DNA of 31,319 bases from Flavobacteriales bacterium (GTDB lineage: Bacteria; Bacteroidota; Bacteroidia; NS11-12g; UBA955). Both the position numbers and the translations under genes were made by a program. Shown piece by piece: positions 24,883 through 31,319 of this stretch. The number at the start of each line of letters is the position of its first letter. The stretch's first letter is position 1. The notes beneath the pieces were generated by a model. The model was not told where the DNA came from. It did no database searches and saw only the letters and a list, made by a program, of their open reading frames with translations. Location: the NCBI GenBank assembly GCA_947464515.1, contig CANHXF010000001.1, positions 1-31,319 of the forward strand, given 5' to 3'.

Positions 24883-26088
24883 GTGATTCGGGTATTTCCA
24901 TTTTCTTCATTGATTCCGTCCGAAGAAATGCAACAATCGGTGCCTACGTACGGCTCAGGTAAGTTGCCTCAACCTATTTTGGAGTCGTTGGCTAAGGAAA
25001 ACCCAAATAGCTTTATCCGTGTGGTAAAGCCTCAATACGTTGATGCGAGTATCGAACAGGGTACGGATAGATTTTACCAACAGAGCGCGGACAATCTAAA
25101 TGCATTGATCGATGGCGGTAAGATTGTGAAGCAAGGCCCCGCCATTTATTTGTATGAGCAAAAACAACCCGGCGCTAATCCGCTTAGAGGAGTGGTTGTT
25201 TCTGTCTCCGCCGCCTCTTACTTGGGTGGTTCGGTAAAGAAACACGAGAATGTTTTAGAGAATAAGTGCCATCGCTTGGCTAAGCATGTCGAGGCTTTGA
25301 ACAGTGTTGCGGAGCCCGTTTTGTTGTCGAACAAATTGCCCGCTGTGTTGCTGGATAGTTTGCATCATTTAGAATTGATGAACCCAGTTGCTACGACCAT
25401 TTGCGCTCAGGGATTTGAGCATACGCTTTGGGAGTTGAATGATGAACAATCGGATGCAGTGATCTCATCATTGGAGACTTTGGATTCATTGTATATCGCC
25501 GATGGACATCATCGCATGGCGGCTGTGAGTGAATTTTTGTTGAAAGAGGGCAAGTCGGATTCTCAAGGCGTAATGTCGTTGATCATGGACCGCGACGAAC
25601 TGCTTATCAAATCATTTCACAGGCTATTGAAGAATGTAGGTGATGTGGATGTTCAAAGTCATTTAGAAAATTCGGGACTCTCATTTTCGCAAATACAAAT
25701 AACGAACGATGCAATTTTGGCTGCCGATACGGTGGCTATCCTCAGCAGACAGGGCGATTTTGTTATCGAACTTGGCAAAACCGATTCAAATACCAACGCA
25801 GTAGGGAAACTGGAAGTAAATCGTATAGAAACGATGTTGTTTCCAGCTATGTTTGGGATTAGCGATACTAGCAAGGACGACCGAATGGCGTTTATGCGCG
25901 GTGACACCCCGATTTCTGAAATCAAAGCGATGTTAGAGAAGGGTGAATGTGATTTCGCCTTTGTTGTCCCAGCGAATTCTTTTGGGCAGGTGATGGATGT
26001 GGCGGATCAGGGATTGACAATGCCACCGAAAAGCACTTGGGTGGAGCCCAAATTACTGACAGGGTTTATTACGCAGTTGTTTGATTAA
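24883..26088 (+). CDS. DUF1015-family protein in the serine operon
   Basis: 401 residues beginning at a GTG 9 nt after serA; no other upstream start is available, and VFPFSSLIPSEE matches the family's usual N terminus. The DUF1015 hallmarks are SVKKHENVL (near 118-125) and YIADGHHRMAA (204-214). Soluble, no signal peptide. Its function is not established as far as I know. Genes of this family commonly sit beside serA and serC. The DGHHR motif resembles that of ParB/Srx-fold free-serine kinases such as SerK and SbnI, so a role on serine or phosphoserine is a reasonable inference, but unproven. It overlaps the converging arsR gene by 4 nt at the stop codons. Confidence 0.88.
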   Translation: MIRVFPFSSLIPSEEMQQSVPTYGSGKLPQPILESLAKENPNSFIRVVKPQYVDASIEQGTDRFYQQSADNLNALIDGGKIVKQGPAIYLYEQKQPGANPLRGVVVSVSAASYLGGSVKKHENVLENKCHRLAKHVEALNSVAEPVLLSNKLPAVLLDSLHHLELMNPVATTICAQGFEHTLWELNDEQSDAVISSLETLDSLYIADGHHRMAAVSEFLLKEGKSDSQGVMSLIMDRDELLIKSFHRLLKNVGDVDVQSHLENSGLSFSQIQITNDAILAADTVAILSRQGDFVIELGKTDSNTNAVGKLEVNRIETMLFPAMFGISDTSKDDRMAFMRGDTPISEIKAMLEKGECDFAFVVPANSFGQVMDVADQGLTMPPKSTWVEPKLLTGFITQLFD

Positions 26089-26417
26089 AACAACGACATC
26101 TGCTTTTTTGATTCCGACTTAAAATTAAAAGTATCGCCCAATTCTTTATGAATCATTTCGATAGATTCTAAGTGGATGGTATAAACACTTGAGGTTTTTA
26201 CTGGCTTCATTTTAATCAATTTACCGTCTTTTAACTTCTGTAGATGTCCAGATACGGTACTTTGAGAATAAGGAAGTTGATCCACGATATCTTGACATGA
26301 ACTGGGACCATTTTCCAATAAATGTTTTAATATCAAAATACGGGCCGGGTGACCCATTGCTTTAATGCCTTCTGCCAATTCTGTCAATTGGTTTTCAAAC
26401 TTTCCTTTAATTCCCAT
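26085..26417 (-). CDS. ArsR-family winged-helix transcriptional regulator
   Basis: 110 residues: IKAMGHPARILILKHLLENGPSSCQDIVDQLPYSQSTVSGHLQKLKDGKLI is a standard ArsR winged helix-turn-helix, with the recognition helix SQSTVSGHLQKL, followed by the wing and a dimer helix. The metal-sensor motif ELCVCDL is absent and the only Cys is in SSCQDI, so it is unlikely to be an arsenic/zinc sensor of the classic type. A promoter with a perfect 12-bp palindrome lies directly upstream, which fits autoregulation. Its stop codon overlaps the end of the DUF1015 gene. A nitroreductase gene lies 63 nt upstream in the same direction and may be a co-regulated neighbour. Confidence 0.9.
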   Translation of the reverse strand: MGIKGKFENQLTELAEGIKAMGHPARILILKHLLENGPSSCQDIVDQLPYSQSTVSGHLQKLKDGKLIKMKPVKTSSVYTIHLESIEMIHKELGDTFNFKSESKKQMSLF

Positions 26418-26440
26418 TCTGTTGTTTTAATCGTAAAATG

Positions 26441-26468
26441 CAAATATAGTAACGATAATTATCGCAAA
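26441..26468 (-). promoter_or_regulatory. arsR promoter (TTTG / TATATTTG)
   Basis: On the minus strand TTTG (26468-26465) and a perfect TAnnTTTG box, TATATTTG (26448-26441), are separated by 16 nt, slightly short of the usual 17-21. Transcription would start near 26434, 17 nt before the ATG. Confidence 0.55.
26453..26464. promoter_or_regulatory. Palindromic operator candidate CGATAATTATCG
   Basis: Perfect 12-bp palindrome placed entirely in the spacer between the two arsR promoter boxes. A dimeric winged-helix repressor bound here would block RNA polymerase. Confidence 0.5.
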
Positions 26469-26480
26469 AGAACAATGGAG

Positions 26481-27110
26481 TTAAATGAAGTCAATTAATT
26501 TGTGAATAGGTCTACGAACTTTATTAGCAGACGCCAATGGGTCGATATTCTGATCTCTATAACCCACGGCAAGAATTACAGCGGCGTGTAAATCAAGCTT
26601 GTCCAACGCTAAGATTTCGTTAACAGCTGTTGCTGAGAATCCCTCCATCGGTGTCGCATCAATTTGTTGACTTGCCGCAGATACCATTGCAGTTCCAAGT
26701 GCTATGTAGGTTTGTTTACTGGCCCACAATTCAATTTGTTCCGGTGATTGTTTTGATAAATAACCCCAGACCATGCCTCTGAACCCTGCCAAGGATTCAA
26801 TAGTAACACCACGCGTTTCGGCAATCAGCGCCATATAGTCATCCACTTTGGTTTCGGTTACAGATTTCCAAGAAGCAAAAACGATAAGGTGAGAGGCCTC
26901 TGTAGATTGGGGTTGGTTGTTTAATGCCGGTTTTAACTGATTTTGCAATTCCTTATTTTCGATCACAAATACATGGAAGGGTTGAATTCCCAGGGAAGTA
27001 GGAGTGAGTCTAATGGATTCTAAGATATCATTCAAAGATGATTCTGGTATTGATTCTCCGTTATAGCGTTTTGTGGCATAGCGCCAGTTGAGGTGATGAT
27101 TGATGGACAT
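26481..27110 (-). CDS. Nitroreductase-family NAD(P)H:FMN oxidoreductase
   Basis: 209 residues, NfsB-like. The FMN-phosphate-binding N terminus is NWRYATKRYNG, followed by RLTPTSLGIQPFHVFVIEN (the PTSxxxQPxxxxV signature), a central helix pair, IALGTAMVSAASQQIDATPMEGF and a C-terminal ILAVGYRD and VRRPIHKLI. Homodimeric flavoenzyme reducing quinones or nitro compounds in the cytosol; the true substrate is not readable. The ATG at 27110 is the family start. Located upstream of arsR on the same strand; no TAnnTTTG box was found in front of it. Confidence 0.92.
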   Translation of the reverse strand: MSINHHLNWRYATKRYNGESIPESSLNDILESIRLTPTSLGIQPFHVFVIENKELQNQLKPALNNQPQSTEASHLIVFASWKSVTETKVDDYMALIAETRGVTIESLAGFRGMVWGYLSKQSPEQIELWASKQTYIALGTAMVSAASQQIDATPMEGFSATAVNEILALDKLDLHAAVILAVGYRDQNIDPLASANKVRRPIHKLIDFI

Positions 27111-27252
27111 TGATGCGAATTTACAACAGGGTAGAGGAAATTCTGTTGGATTTTGAGGTGTTTATTTTGCGAGTTTTGTCATTGATTTCCAATCGAATAG
27201 TTGATAGAAGCCCTTTTCCTTGGAAAAATCTTATTTATTTGCGTTGTATTGC

Positions 27253-27282
27253 TTTGAAATTTCAATAATTGTGCTAATTTTG
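27253..27282 (+). promoter_or_regulatory. tRNA-Val promoter, TTTG-N18-TAATTTTG
   Basis: Exact match to the Bacteroidota consensus: TTTG at 27253-27256, an 18-nt spacer, and TAATTTTG at 27275-27282. Predicted start near 27289, 20 nt before the mature tRNA. This supports the phylum assignment. Confidence 0.75.
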
Positions 27283-27308
27283 CAGTCCCGTTTAGCACAT
27301 CAGGAAAG

Positions 27309-27383
27309 GGGAGTTTAGCTCAGCTGGTTCAGAGCATCTGCCTTACAAGCAGAGGGTCGGGGGTTCGAATCCCTCAACTCCCA
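27309..27383 (+). tRNA. tRNA-Val (anticodon TAC)
   Basis: 75 nt folding into a cloverleaf: acceptor GGGAGTT/AACTCCC, D-stem GCTC/GAGC, anticodon stem TCTGC/GCAGA with loop CTTACAA (anticodon TAC, reading GTA), and T-arm GGGGG-TTCGAAT-CCCTC with one G-T pair. Discriminator A73 is followed by CAAAA, so CCA is not encoded and must be added. The rest of the 27111-27546 gap holds only this tRNA with its promoter and terminator, and an AT-rich leader with no other feature that I can support. Confidence 0.97.
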
Positions 27384-27384
27384 C

Positions 27385-27416
27385 AAAAAGCCTCAAAGAA
27401 ATTTGGGGCTTTTTTT
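27385..27416 (+). terminator. Intrinsic terminator of tRNA-Val
   Basis: 13-bp stem AAAAAGCCTCAAA/TTTGGGGCTTTTT (one T-G pair) with loop GAAA, running into a seven-T tract, starting 2 nt after the tRNA. Confidence 0.9.
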
Positions 27417-27546
27417 ATGCTTAAATAGCACATCGAGCGAATGCTCAAATGCTCAATTCTATTTTATTGCGTTAATCCGTAAAACCAACGACTCCGATTT
27501 GCGGTTTTCCGTAATGTTATTCTTAAATAGAGAGTAAGTTCGTCTC

Positions 27547-27990
27547 ATGAGAACGATAATAATTCTTATCGCGCTGTTCGTCATAGCCAATACAAGCAGC
27601 GCTCAAACTATTCTTGGTATTTCTCCTCGTTATAATTACTTGGATTTTAGTGAGAACACCTCTGATGTTGAGATAGCGACAGGCGATTTAGAGCGTTTTT
27701 GTATCATTATTGATGATTCAATTAAGCTTAAAGTTGTAGGACGTCCAACTGCGCACAGATGTATAATTAACAATGTACCCAAGGGTCGCCACACTGTTGT
27801 TGTAGTTAAATATCTAGGGTGGTCAAATAGGGAGAGTTACAAACATGAGTTTACTTTTCTGTCGACCGGAAATAGAGAGCAAATTGAACTTAAATTGCCT
27901 GTGCCGAGGTATGACTCAAATTACAATACTCTACAAATAGTTGTAGCATCGATAGGTGTATTAACCTATTTGATCAGGCTTGGTTTTTAA
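27547..27990 (+). CDS. Small exported or membrane protein, unknown
   Basis: 147 residues. The signal peptide is RTIIILIALFVIANTSSAQ, cleaved near SSA-Q. The middle part (EIATGDLERFCIIIDDSIKLKVVGRPTAHRCIINNVPKGRHTVVV) is strand-rich and resembles the PEGA-like turn in which a short ornament precedes VPxGxHTV, though PEGA membership is only a guess. The C terminus is hydrophobic (TLQIVVASIGVLTYLIRLGF) and could anchor it in a membrane. It stands alone, 130 nt after the tRNA terminator and 8 nt from the convergent desaturase gene. No function assigned. Confidence 0.65.
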   Translation: MRTIIILIALFVIANTSSAQTILGISPRYNYLDFSENTSDVEIATGDLERFCIIIDDSIKLKVVGRPTAHRCIINNVPKGRHTVVVVKYLGWSNRESYKHEFTFLSTGNREQIELKLPVPRYDSNYNTLQIVVASIGVLTYLIRLGF

Positions 27991-27998
27991 TCGAAGAA

Positions 27999-29093
27999 TC
28001 ACGCCACCTTTACACCCAATTTGTGTAACTGCCCGTAATGACTCATCAGGGCATCAAAAAATGTGCGGTGAGACTTGTAAGGAAGGTCGAATTCGGCGCA
28101 GGTTTGTCTTACGATTTTAGAGATTTCTGGGTAATGAACATGACAAACGGTTGGGAATAGGTGGTGTTCAATTTGATAATTCAACCCGCCAAAACACCAC
28201 GTAATAAAAGGGCTTTTTTCCGAGAAGTTAGCAGTAGTTATTACTTGATGCACAGCCCAACTGTTTTCCATGTTTCCGTCGTTGTCTGTCGACATAAAAT
28301 ACTGCATGTCATCGCCAACGTGTGCCGGTTGCGTCGCCAAAGCAAGAATAATCCCACTGATGAAATGGTGCATGAAGAACCCTGCCAATGTATGTCCATA
28401 GCCAAAGTGCGATGCATAAATTGGAAGCATCAAGGTGGTGGGCCAATACAATACTTTAATTACAATGATTTCAAGAAGTGCTTTTCTGTTGCTCCGGCCC
28501 ATTCGCTCATACAAATTTTGTTTGCTAAAGCGGGCATACTGGTCAAAATCTTTGCTCACGATCCAAACAAAGGGGAAAATCATATATAAAATTGAAATGT
28601 AAAAAGCTTGGAACTTATGAAATGCCTTGTAAGGGTGCTTTGGCGTGAATCGAATGATTGTTTTGCGAATGTCCTCATCGTAGCCAACAATATTCGTATA
28701 CGTATGATGAAAAACGTTGTGCTGGATTTTCCAATTGATATTATAAGCGCCCACTAAATTCAAGGTTCCGCCCATCATATCGTTGACCCATTTCTTTGAG
28801 GAGTAGGCGCCGTGATTGGCATCGTGCATAATGGTAAGCCCAATTCCAACCATCCCCAATCCCGCAATTGCCCAAAGACCATATTGCATGCCAACGCTAG
28901 ATACATCGCCAAAAATTAAATAGGAAAGGGGGATGAAGTAAAGCAATAGGATGAGCACAGACTTGAATTTCATTGCGAAGTTCGCATATCGACTCTTTTT
29001 GTTTTCCAGGAAATAATCGTTGACGCGTTTCGTGACTATTTTGAAAAATTCAGGATTCTGTTTTTGGTTGAAAACCACTTTGGGCCGTTCCAT
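27999..29093 (-). CDS. Membrane fatty acid desaturase (acyl-CoA/acyl-lipid type)
   Basis: 364 residues. Three histidine boxes bind the di-iron centre: HDANH (90-94), H125-NVF-HH130 and QIEHH (307-311). The Gln in the third box is typical of front-end (delta-5/delta-6-like) and related bacterial linoleoyl-CoA desaturases. Four transmembrane helices fit the hydrophobic segments at 42-62, 70-89, 162-180 and 205-258. No N-terminal cytochrome b5 domain is present, so electrons must come from a separate ferredoxin or similar. It acts on membrane acyl chains, introducing a cis double bond; regiospecificity cannot be read. Start ATG 29093; a possible TAAGTTTG box lies at 29106-29113 on the minus strand without a clear -33 element. 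Confidence 0.93.
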   Translation of the reverse strand: MERPKVVFNQKQNPEFFKIVTKRVNDYFLENKKSRYANFAMKFKSVLILLLYFIPLSYLIFGDVSSVGMQYGLWAIAGLGMVGIGLTIMHDANHGAYSSKKWVNDMMGGTLNLVGAYNINWKIQHNVFHHTYTNIVGYDEDIRKTIIRFTPKHPYKAFHKFQAFYISILYMIFPFVWIVSKDFDQYARFSKQNLYERMGRSNRKALLEIIVIKVLYWPTTLMLPIYASHFGYGHTLAGFFMHHFISGIILALATQPAHVGDDMQYFMSTDNDGNMENSWAVHQVITTANFSEKSPFITWCFGGLNYQIEHHLFPTVCHVHYPEISKIVRQTCAEFDLPYKSHRTFFDALMSHYGQLHKLGVKVA

Positions 29094-29105
29094 GTTTTAT
29101 ACATT

Positions 29106-29113
29106 CAAACTTA
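29106..29113 (-). promoter_or_regulatory. Possible -7 box of the desaturase gene
   Basis: TAAGTTTG on the minus strand matches TAnnTTTG and would give a 6-nt leader before the ATG at 29093. No TTTG is seen at the right distance upstream. Confidence 0.25.
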
Positions 29114-29240
29114 TTGTTGATCGGTCTCATTGTATTACGGAAAATCGCAAAACACCCCCACTCATTTTACGGAATTCTGCAACTATAATTTGTCGATTAA
29201 ATGTTGGTGAGGGTTTCTTTAGTTTGGATAACTTCGCAAT

Positions 29241-30308
29241 ATGAGAGACGAATCAAAAGCCTTTTTAGAAAAATACCTGAATAACGTCAGCCCAACGGGG
29301 TTTGAACACTCCGGCCAATCAATTTGGTTGGATTATCTGAAGCCTTACATTCAAGAAACCATCATCGATACTTATGGCACGGCAGTGGGTGTAATCAACC
29401 CAGGTCAGCCCTATAAAGTTGTTTTAGAGGCTCACGCCGATGAGATTTCTTGGTTTGTGAATTATATCACCGACGATGGCTATCTCTACGTAATCAGAAA
29501 TGGTGGTTCCGACTTTCAAATTGCCCCTTCGATGCGATGCAATGTCCATTGTGAAGGCGGTCAAATCGTGAAAGGTGTCTTCGGATGGCCTGCAATCCAC
29601 GTTCGTACCGATAAAAACCCAGAAGCGAAACAAGAGAATATCTTCATTGATCTTGGATGTTCCACAAAAGCCGAGGTAGAGGCGCTGGGTGTGCACGTGG
29701 GCGCTGTCGCTGTATTTGAAGCCGATTGTTTTTGGTTGAATGAGAACTTCTTGGTGGGTAGGGCACTCGACAATCGCATGGGTGGTTTTATGATCGCCGA
29801 AGTTGCTCGAATTTTATCTGAAAAGGGCGATAAATTGCCATTTACCTTGTATTTGGTGAATAGTGTTCAGGAGGAAATTGGTTTGCGTGGGGCGGAGATG
29901 ATATCAAGACGACTTCAGCCAGACGTAGCGATAATCACCGATGTAACCCACGATACGCATTCTCCGTTATACAATAAAAAGATACAAGGCGATTGCAAAT
30001 GCGGTAAAGGTGCGGTGGTGACATACGGGCCAGCGGTCCAGAACAACCTTTTGCAACATATCATTGGTGTGGCCAAAGAAAAAGAAATCGCTATCCAGCG
30101 CAATGCTGTAAGTCGCAGTACAGGGACTGATACAGATTCATTCGCATATTCAGGAATGGGCGTGGCATCTGCCTTGATTTCTTTGCCTTTGAAGTATATG
30201 CACACCACCGTTGAAACCGTGCACGAATCAGATGTGGAGAGCTGCATCCAATTGATGTACCATTCTGTGATGTCGTTGCAAGCCGGACAACAATTTAACT
30301 ACCTGTAA
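29241..30308 (+). CDS. M42-family metallo-aminopeptidase
   Basis: 355 residues. All M42 residues are in place: metal ligands His65 (EAHADEI), bridging Asp177 (GRALDNRMGG), Glu212, Asp234 (ITDVTHDTHSP) and His321 (KYMHTTVE), and catalytic Glu211 in QEEIG. The family forms large tetrahedral dodecamers that trim short peptides from the N terminus in the cytosol, often requiring Co or Zn. Some members were earlier named endoglucanase M or deblocking aminopeptidase. No signal peptide. A plus-strand acyltransferase gene starts 3 nt after the stop, so the two are probably co-transcribed although their roles look unrelated. Confidence 0.94.
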   Translation: MRDESKAFLEKYLNNVSPTGFEHSGQSIWLDYLKPYIQETIIDTYGTAVGVINPGQPYKVVLEAHADEISWFVNYITDDGYLYVIRNGGSDFQIAPSMRCNVHCEGGQIVKGVFGWPAIHVRTDKNPEAKQENIFIDLGCSTKAEVEALGVHVGAVAVFEADCFWLNENFLVGRALDNRMGGFMIAEVARILSEKGDKLPFTLYLVNSVQEEIGLRGAEMISRRLQPDVAIITDVTHDTHSPLYNKKIQGDCKCGKGAVVTYGPAVQNNLLQHIIGVAKEKEIAIQRNAVSRSTGTDTDSFAYSGMGVASALISLPLKYMHTTVETVHESDVESCIQLMYHSVMSLQAGQQFNYL

Positions 30309-30311
30309 GTC

Positions 30312-31211
30312 ATGCAGCTGCAAACCATGAAGCGAGTTCCGGTCCCAAAAGGGAGCACTGCCTTTACGTATTTGGCTTGGCCATGGTTGAAGTTGATTTC
30401 CTTATTGCCATTTTGGATGTTGTATGGGATCTCAAACGGGATGAGATTTTTGCTCTACCATGTGTTTGGGTATCGGGTTAAAGTCGTTCGGGACAACCTA
30501 AAAAACAGTTTCCCAGAGCTATCGGACAGCGACAGAAAAACGATCGAAAAGAAGTACTATAGCCATTTATCGGATTTATTCGTTGAAACCATAAAGGGTA
30601 TGTCGATTTCTGAAAAACAGATGCGTGAAAGGATGTTGAATATCGACCAACATGAGTTCGATAATTTGCATAAAGAAGGCAAAAGCGCAATCATCGTAAT
30701 GAGTCATTGTGGCAACTGGGAATGGATCTGTTTGATGTCGCAAATCGTTTGCCCGCAAAGGGTTCAGTGCCTGTATAAAACGCTTAGTAACCCCGGGTTC
30801 GACCGTTTGATGTTTTTGGTTCGATCTAAGTTTGGCGCGAGTCCGATCCCGATGGAGCTGACGTTAAGGGTTTTGGATGCCAATAAAGAAGTAGTGACGG
30901 TAAACGCATTTATCGGCGATCAAAATCCGAGCTCCGGAAAAGGTGCGGCTTGGGTGGATTTTTTGGGTCAGGATACTGCCTTTATGATGGGAGCTGAGAA
31001 AATCGCAAGGAAATTGGATTGGCCGGTTTATTACTTGAGTTCCTCAAAGGTTAAAAGAGGGTATTATCAAGCGAATACGGTTCCGATTTGCTTGGATCCT
31101 AAGTCGACCAAAGACGGGGAAATCACCCAGTTGATCGCCAACCATACGGAGAAAGAAATCCTTTATCAACCCACTATTTCGTTGTGGAGTCATCGAGGTT
31201 GGAAGCACTAG
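30312..31211 (+). CDS. LpxL/HtrB-like lysophospholipid (lipid A) acyltransferase
   Basis: 299 residues with one N-terminal membrane segment (LISLLPFWMLYGISNGMRFLLYH). The catalytic H-x4-D/E motif is H132-CGNW-E137 in VMSHCGNWEW, the form found in LpxL/LpxM lipid A secondary acyltransferases. FIGDQNPSSGKGAAWVDFLGQDTAF is the GDxNP / phosphate-side motif, and ERMLNI is also family-like. It transfers an acyl chain from acyl-ACP to a lipid A precursor at the inner membrane, cytosolic side. ATG 30312 was chosen (3 nt after the M42 stop); ATG 30327 is also possible. Last complete plus-strand gene in the window. Confidence 0.9.
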   Translation: MQLQTMKRVPVPKGSTAFTYLAWPWLKLISLLPFWMLYGISNGMRFLLYHVFGYRVKVVRDNLKNSFPELSDSDRKTIEKKYYSHLSDLFVETIKGMSISEKQMRERMLNIDQHEFDNLHKEGKSAIIVMSHCGNWEWICLMSQIVCPQRVQCLYKTLSNPGFDRLMFLVRSKFGASPIPMELTLRVLDANKEVVTVNAFIGDQNPSSGKGAAWVDFLGQDTAFMMGAEKIARKLDWPVYYLSSSKVKRGYYQANTVPICLDPKSTKDGEITQLIANHTEKEILYQPTISLWSHRGWKH

Positions 31212-31247
31212 CGAAATGCTTCTTACTATTCAATTTAAAGTTTAATT

Positions 31248-31264
31248 GACTATATTTAATAGTC
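31248..31264. terminator. Weak bidirectional hairpin between convergent ends
   Basis: GACTAT/ATAGTC, 6 bp with a 5-nt loop, in an AT-rich 72-nt gap 37 nt after the acyltransferase stop; A/T tracts lie on both sides. It is plausible as a terminator but short. Confidence 0.3.
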
Positions 31265-31283
31265 TGAATTTTAATGGGTTGAA

Positions 31284-31319
31284 TTATTTTAAAAACGCAT
31301 CAACAATCTCTTCTTTCAG
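31284..31319 (-). CDS. Possible C-terminal end of a minus-strand gene leaving the window
   Basis: The only minus-strand frame open to the edge reads LKEEIVDAFLK followed by TAA. This is an amphipathic helix of the kind that often ends proteins; 11 codons are too few to identify a family. Confidence 0.3.
   Translation of the reverse strand: MKEEIVDAFLK

Noticed and set aside
27309..27546. tRNA-Val as an integration site, with the orphan gene at 27547 as cargo
   Set aside because: No integrase is present and I saw no second copy of the tRNA 3' end downstream; the terminator directly follows the tRNA undisturbed.
29229..29236. TAACTTCG before the M42 gene as a -7 box
   Set aside because: It would place the transcript start inside the start codon at 29241-29243, so it cannot serve this gene as annotated.
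1..31319. CRISPR arrays, insertion sequences, phage genes, toxin-antitoxin or defence systems
   Set aside because: No regular direct repeats, transposase/integrase motifs or defence-protein domains were found on either strand; most genes are core metabolism or envelope genes.

Overview
The window looks like a chromosome segment of a Bacteroidota bacterium (Flavobacteriia/Sphingobacteriia/Chitinophagia-like; I cannot resolve the genus). The evidence is two proteins with type IX secretion (T9SS type A) C-terminal sorting domains, many small outer-membrane barrels and lipoproteins, TTTG/TAnnTTTG-type promoters in front of several genes, a Cys-tailed membrane pyrophosphatase, and AT-rich leaders mostly without Shine-Dalgarno sequences. 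No phage, transposase, integrase or CRISPR array was seen.

Layout. 1-4.4 kb (+): the 3' part of a GT4 glycosyltransferase, then a large secreted BNR/sortilin-like repeat protein, closed by a strong hairpin. 4.4-10.0 kb: a visibly AT-richer patch of lineage-specific envelope genes. It holds a PKD-domain T9SS substrate (+), three minus-strand beta-barrel-like proteins of which the outer two are paralogues, and two small lipoproteins. It is bounded by hairpin terminators at both ends. 10.0-14.8 kb (-): membrane pyrophosphatase hppA with a cysteine-rich tail of about 110 residues, then a T9SS-exported protein with a C25 (gingipain)-like core. 14.8-22.2 kb (+): an OmpA-family protein followed 5 nt later by nuoIJKLMN, the membrane arm of complex I. 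22.2-22.8 kb (-): a small barrel-like protein. 22.9-26.1 kb (+): serC-serA-DUF1015, a tight serine biosynthesis unit. 26.1-27.1 kb (-): an ArsR-type regulator, with a promoter/operator I can see, and a nitroreductase. 27.3 kb (+): tRNA-Val(TAC) with its own promoter and terminator. 27.5-31.2 kb: a small orphan protein (+), an acyl-lipid/acyl-CoA desaturase (-), an M42 aminopeptidase and an LpxL-like acyltransferase (+). A few codons of a possible minus-strand gene sit at the right edge.

How it fits together. Complex I subunits and a pyrophosphate-driven ion pump are both membrane energy converters, here separated by one T9SS gene and ompA. serC and serA supply two of the three phosphorylated-pathway steps. 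The phosphoserine phosphatase step is not encoded here, while a DUF1015 protein with a DGHHR motif occupies the third operon position. The desaturase and the acyltransferase both concern membrane lipids.

Most of the window is ordinary core genome. The points most worth a second look are the cysteine-rich tail on the pyrophosphatase, the DUF1015 partner of serC-serA, the C25-like protein lacking the usual His/Cys dyad, the ompA-nuoI junction, and the palindromic operator inside the arsR promoter.
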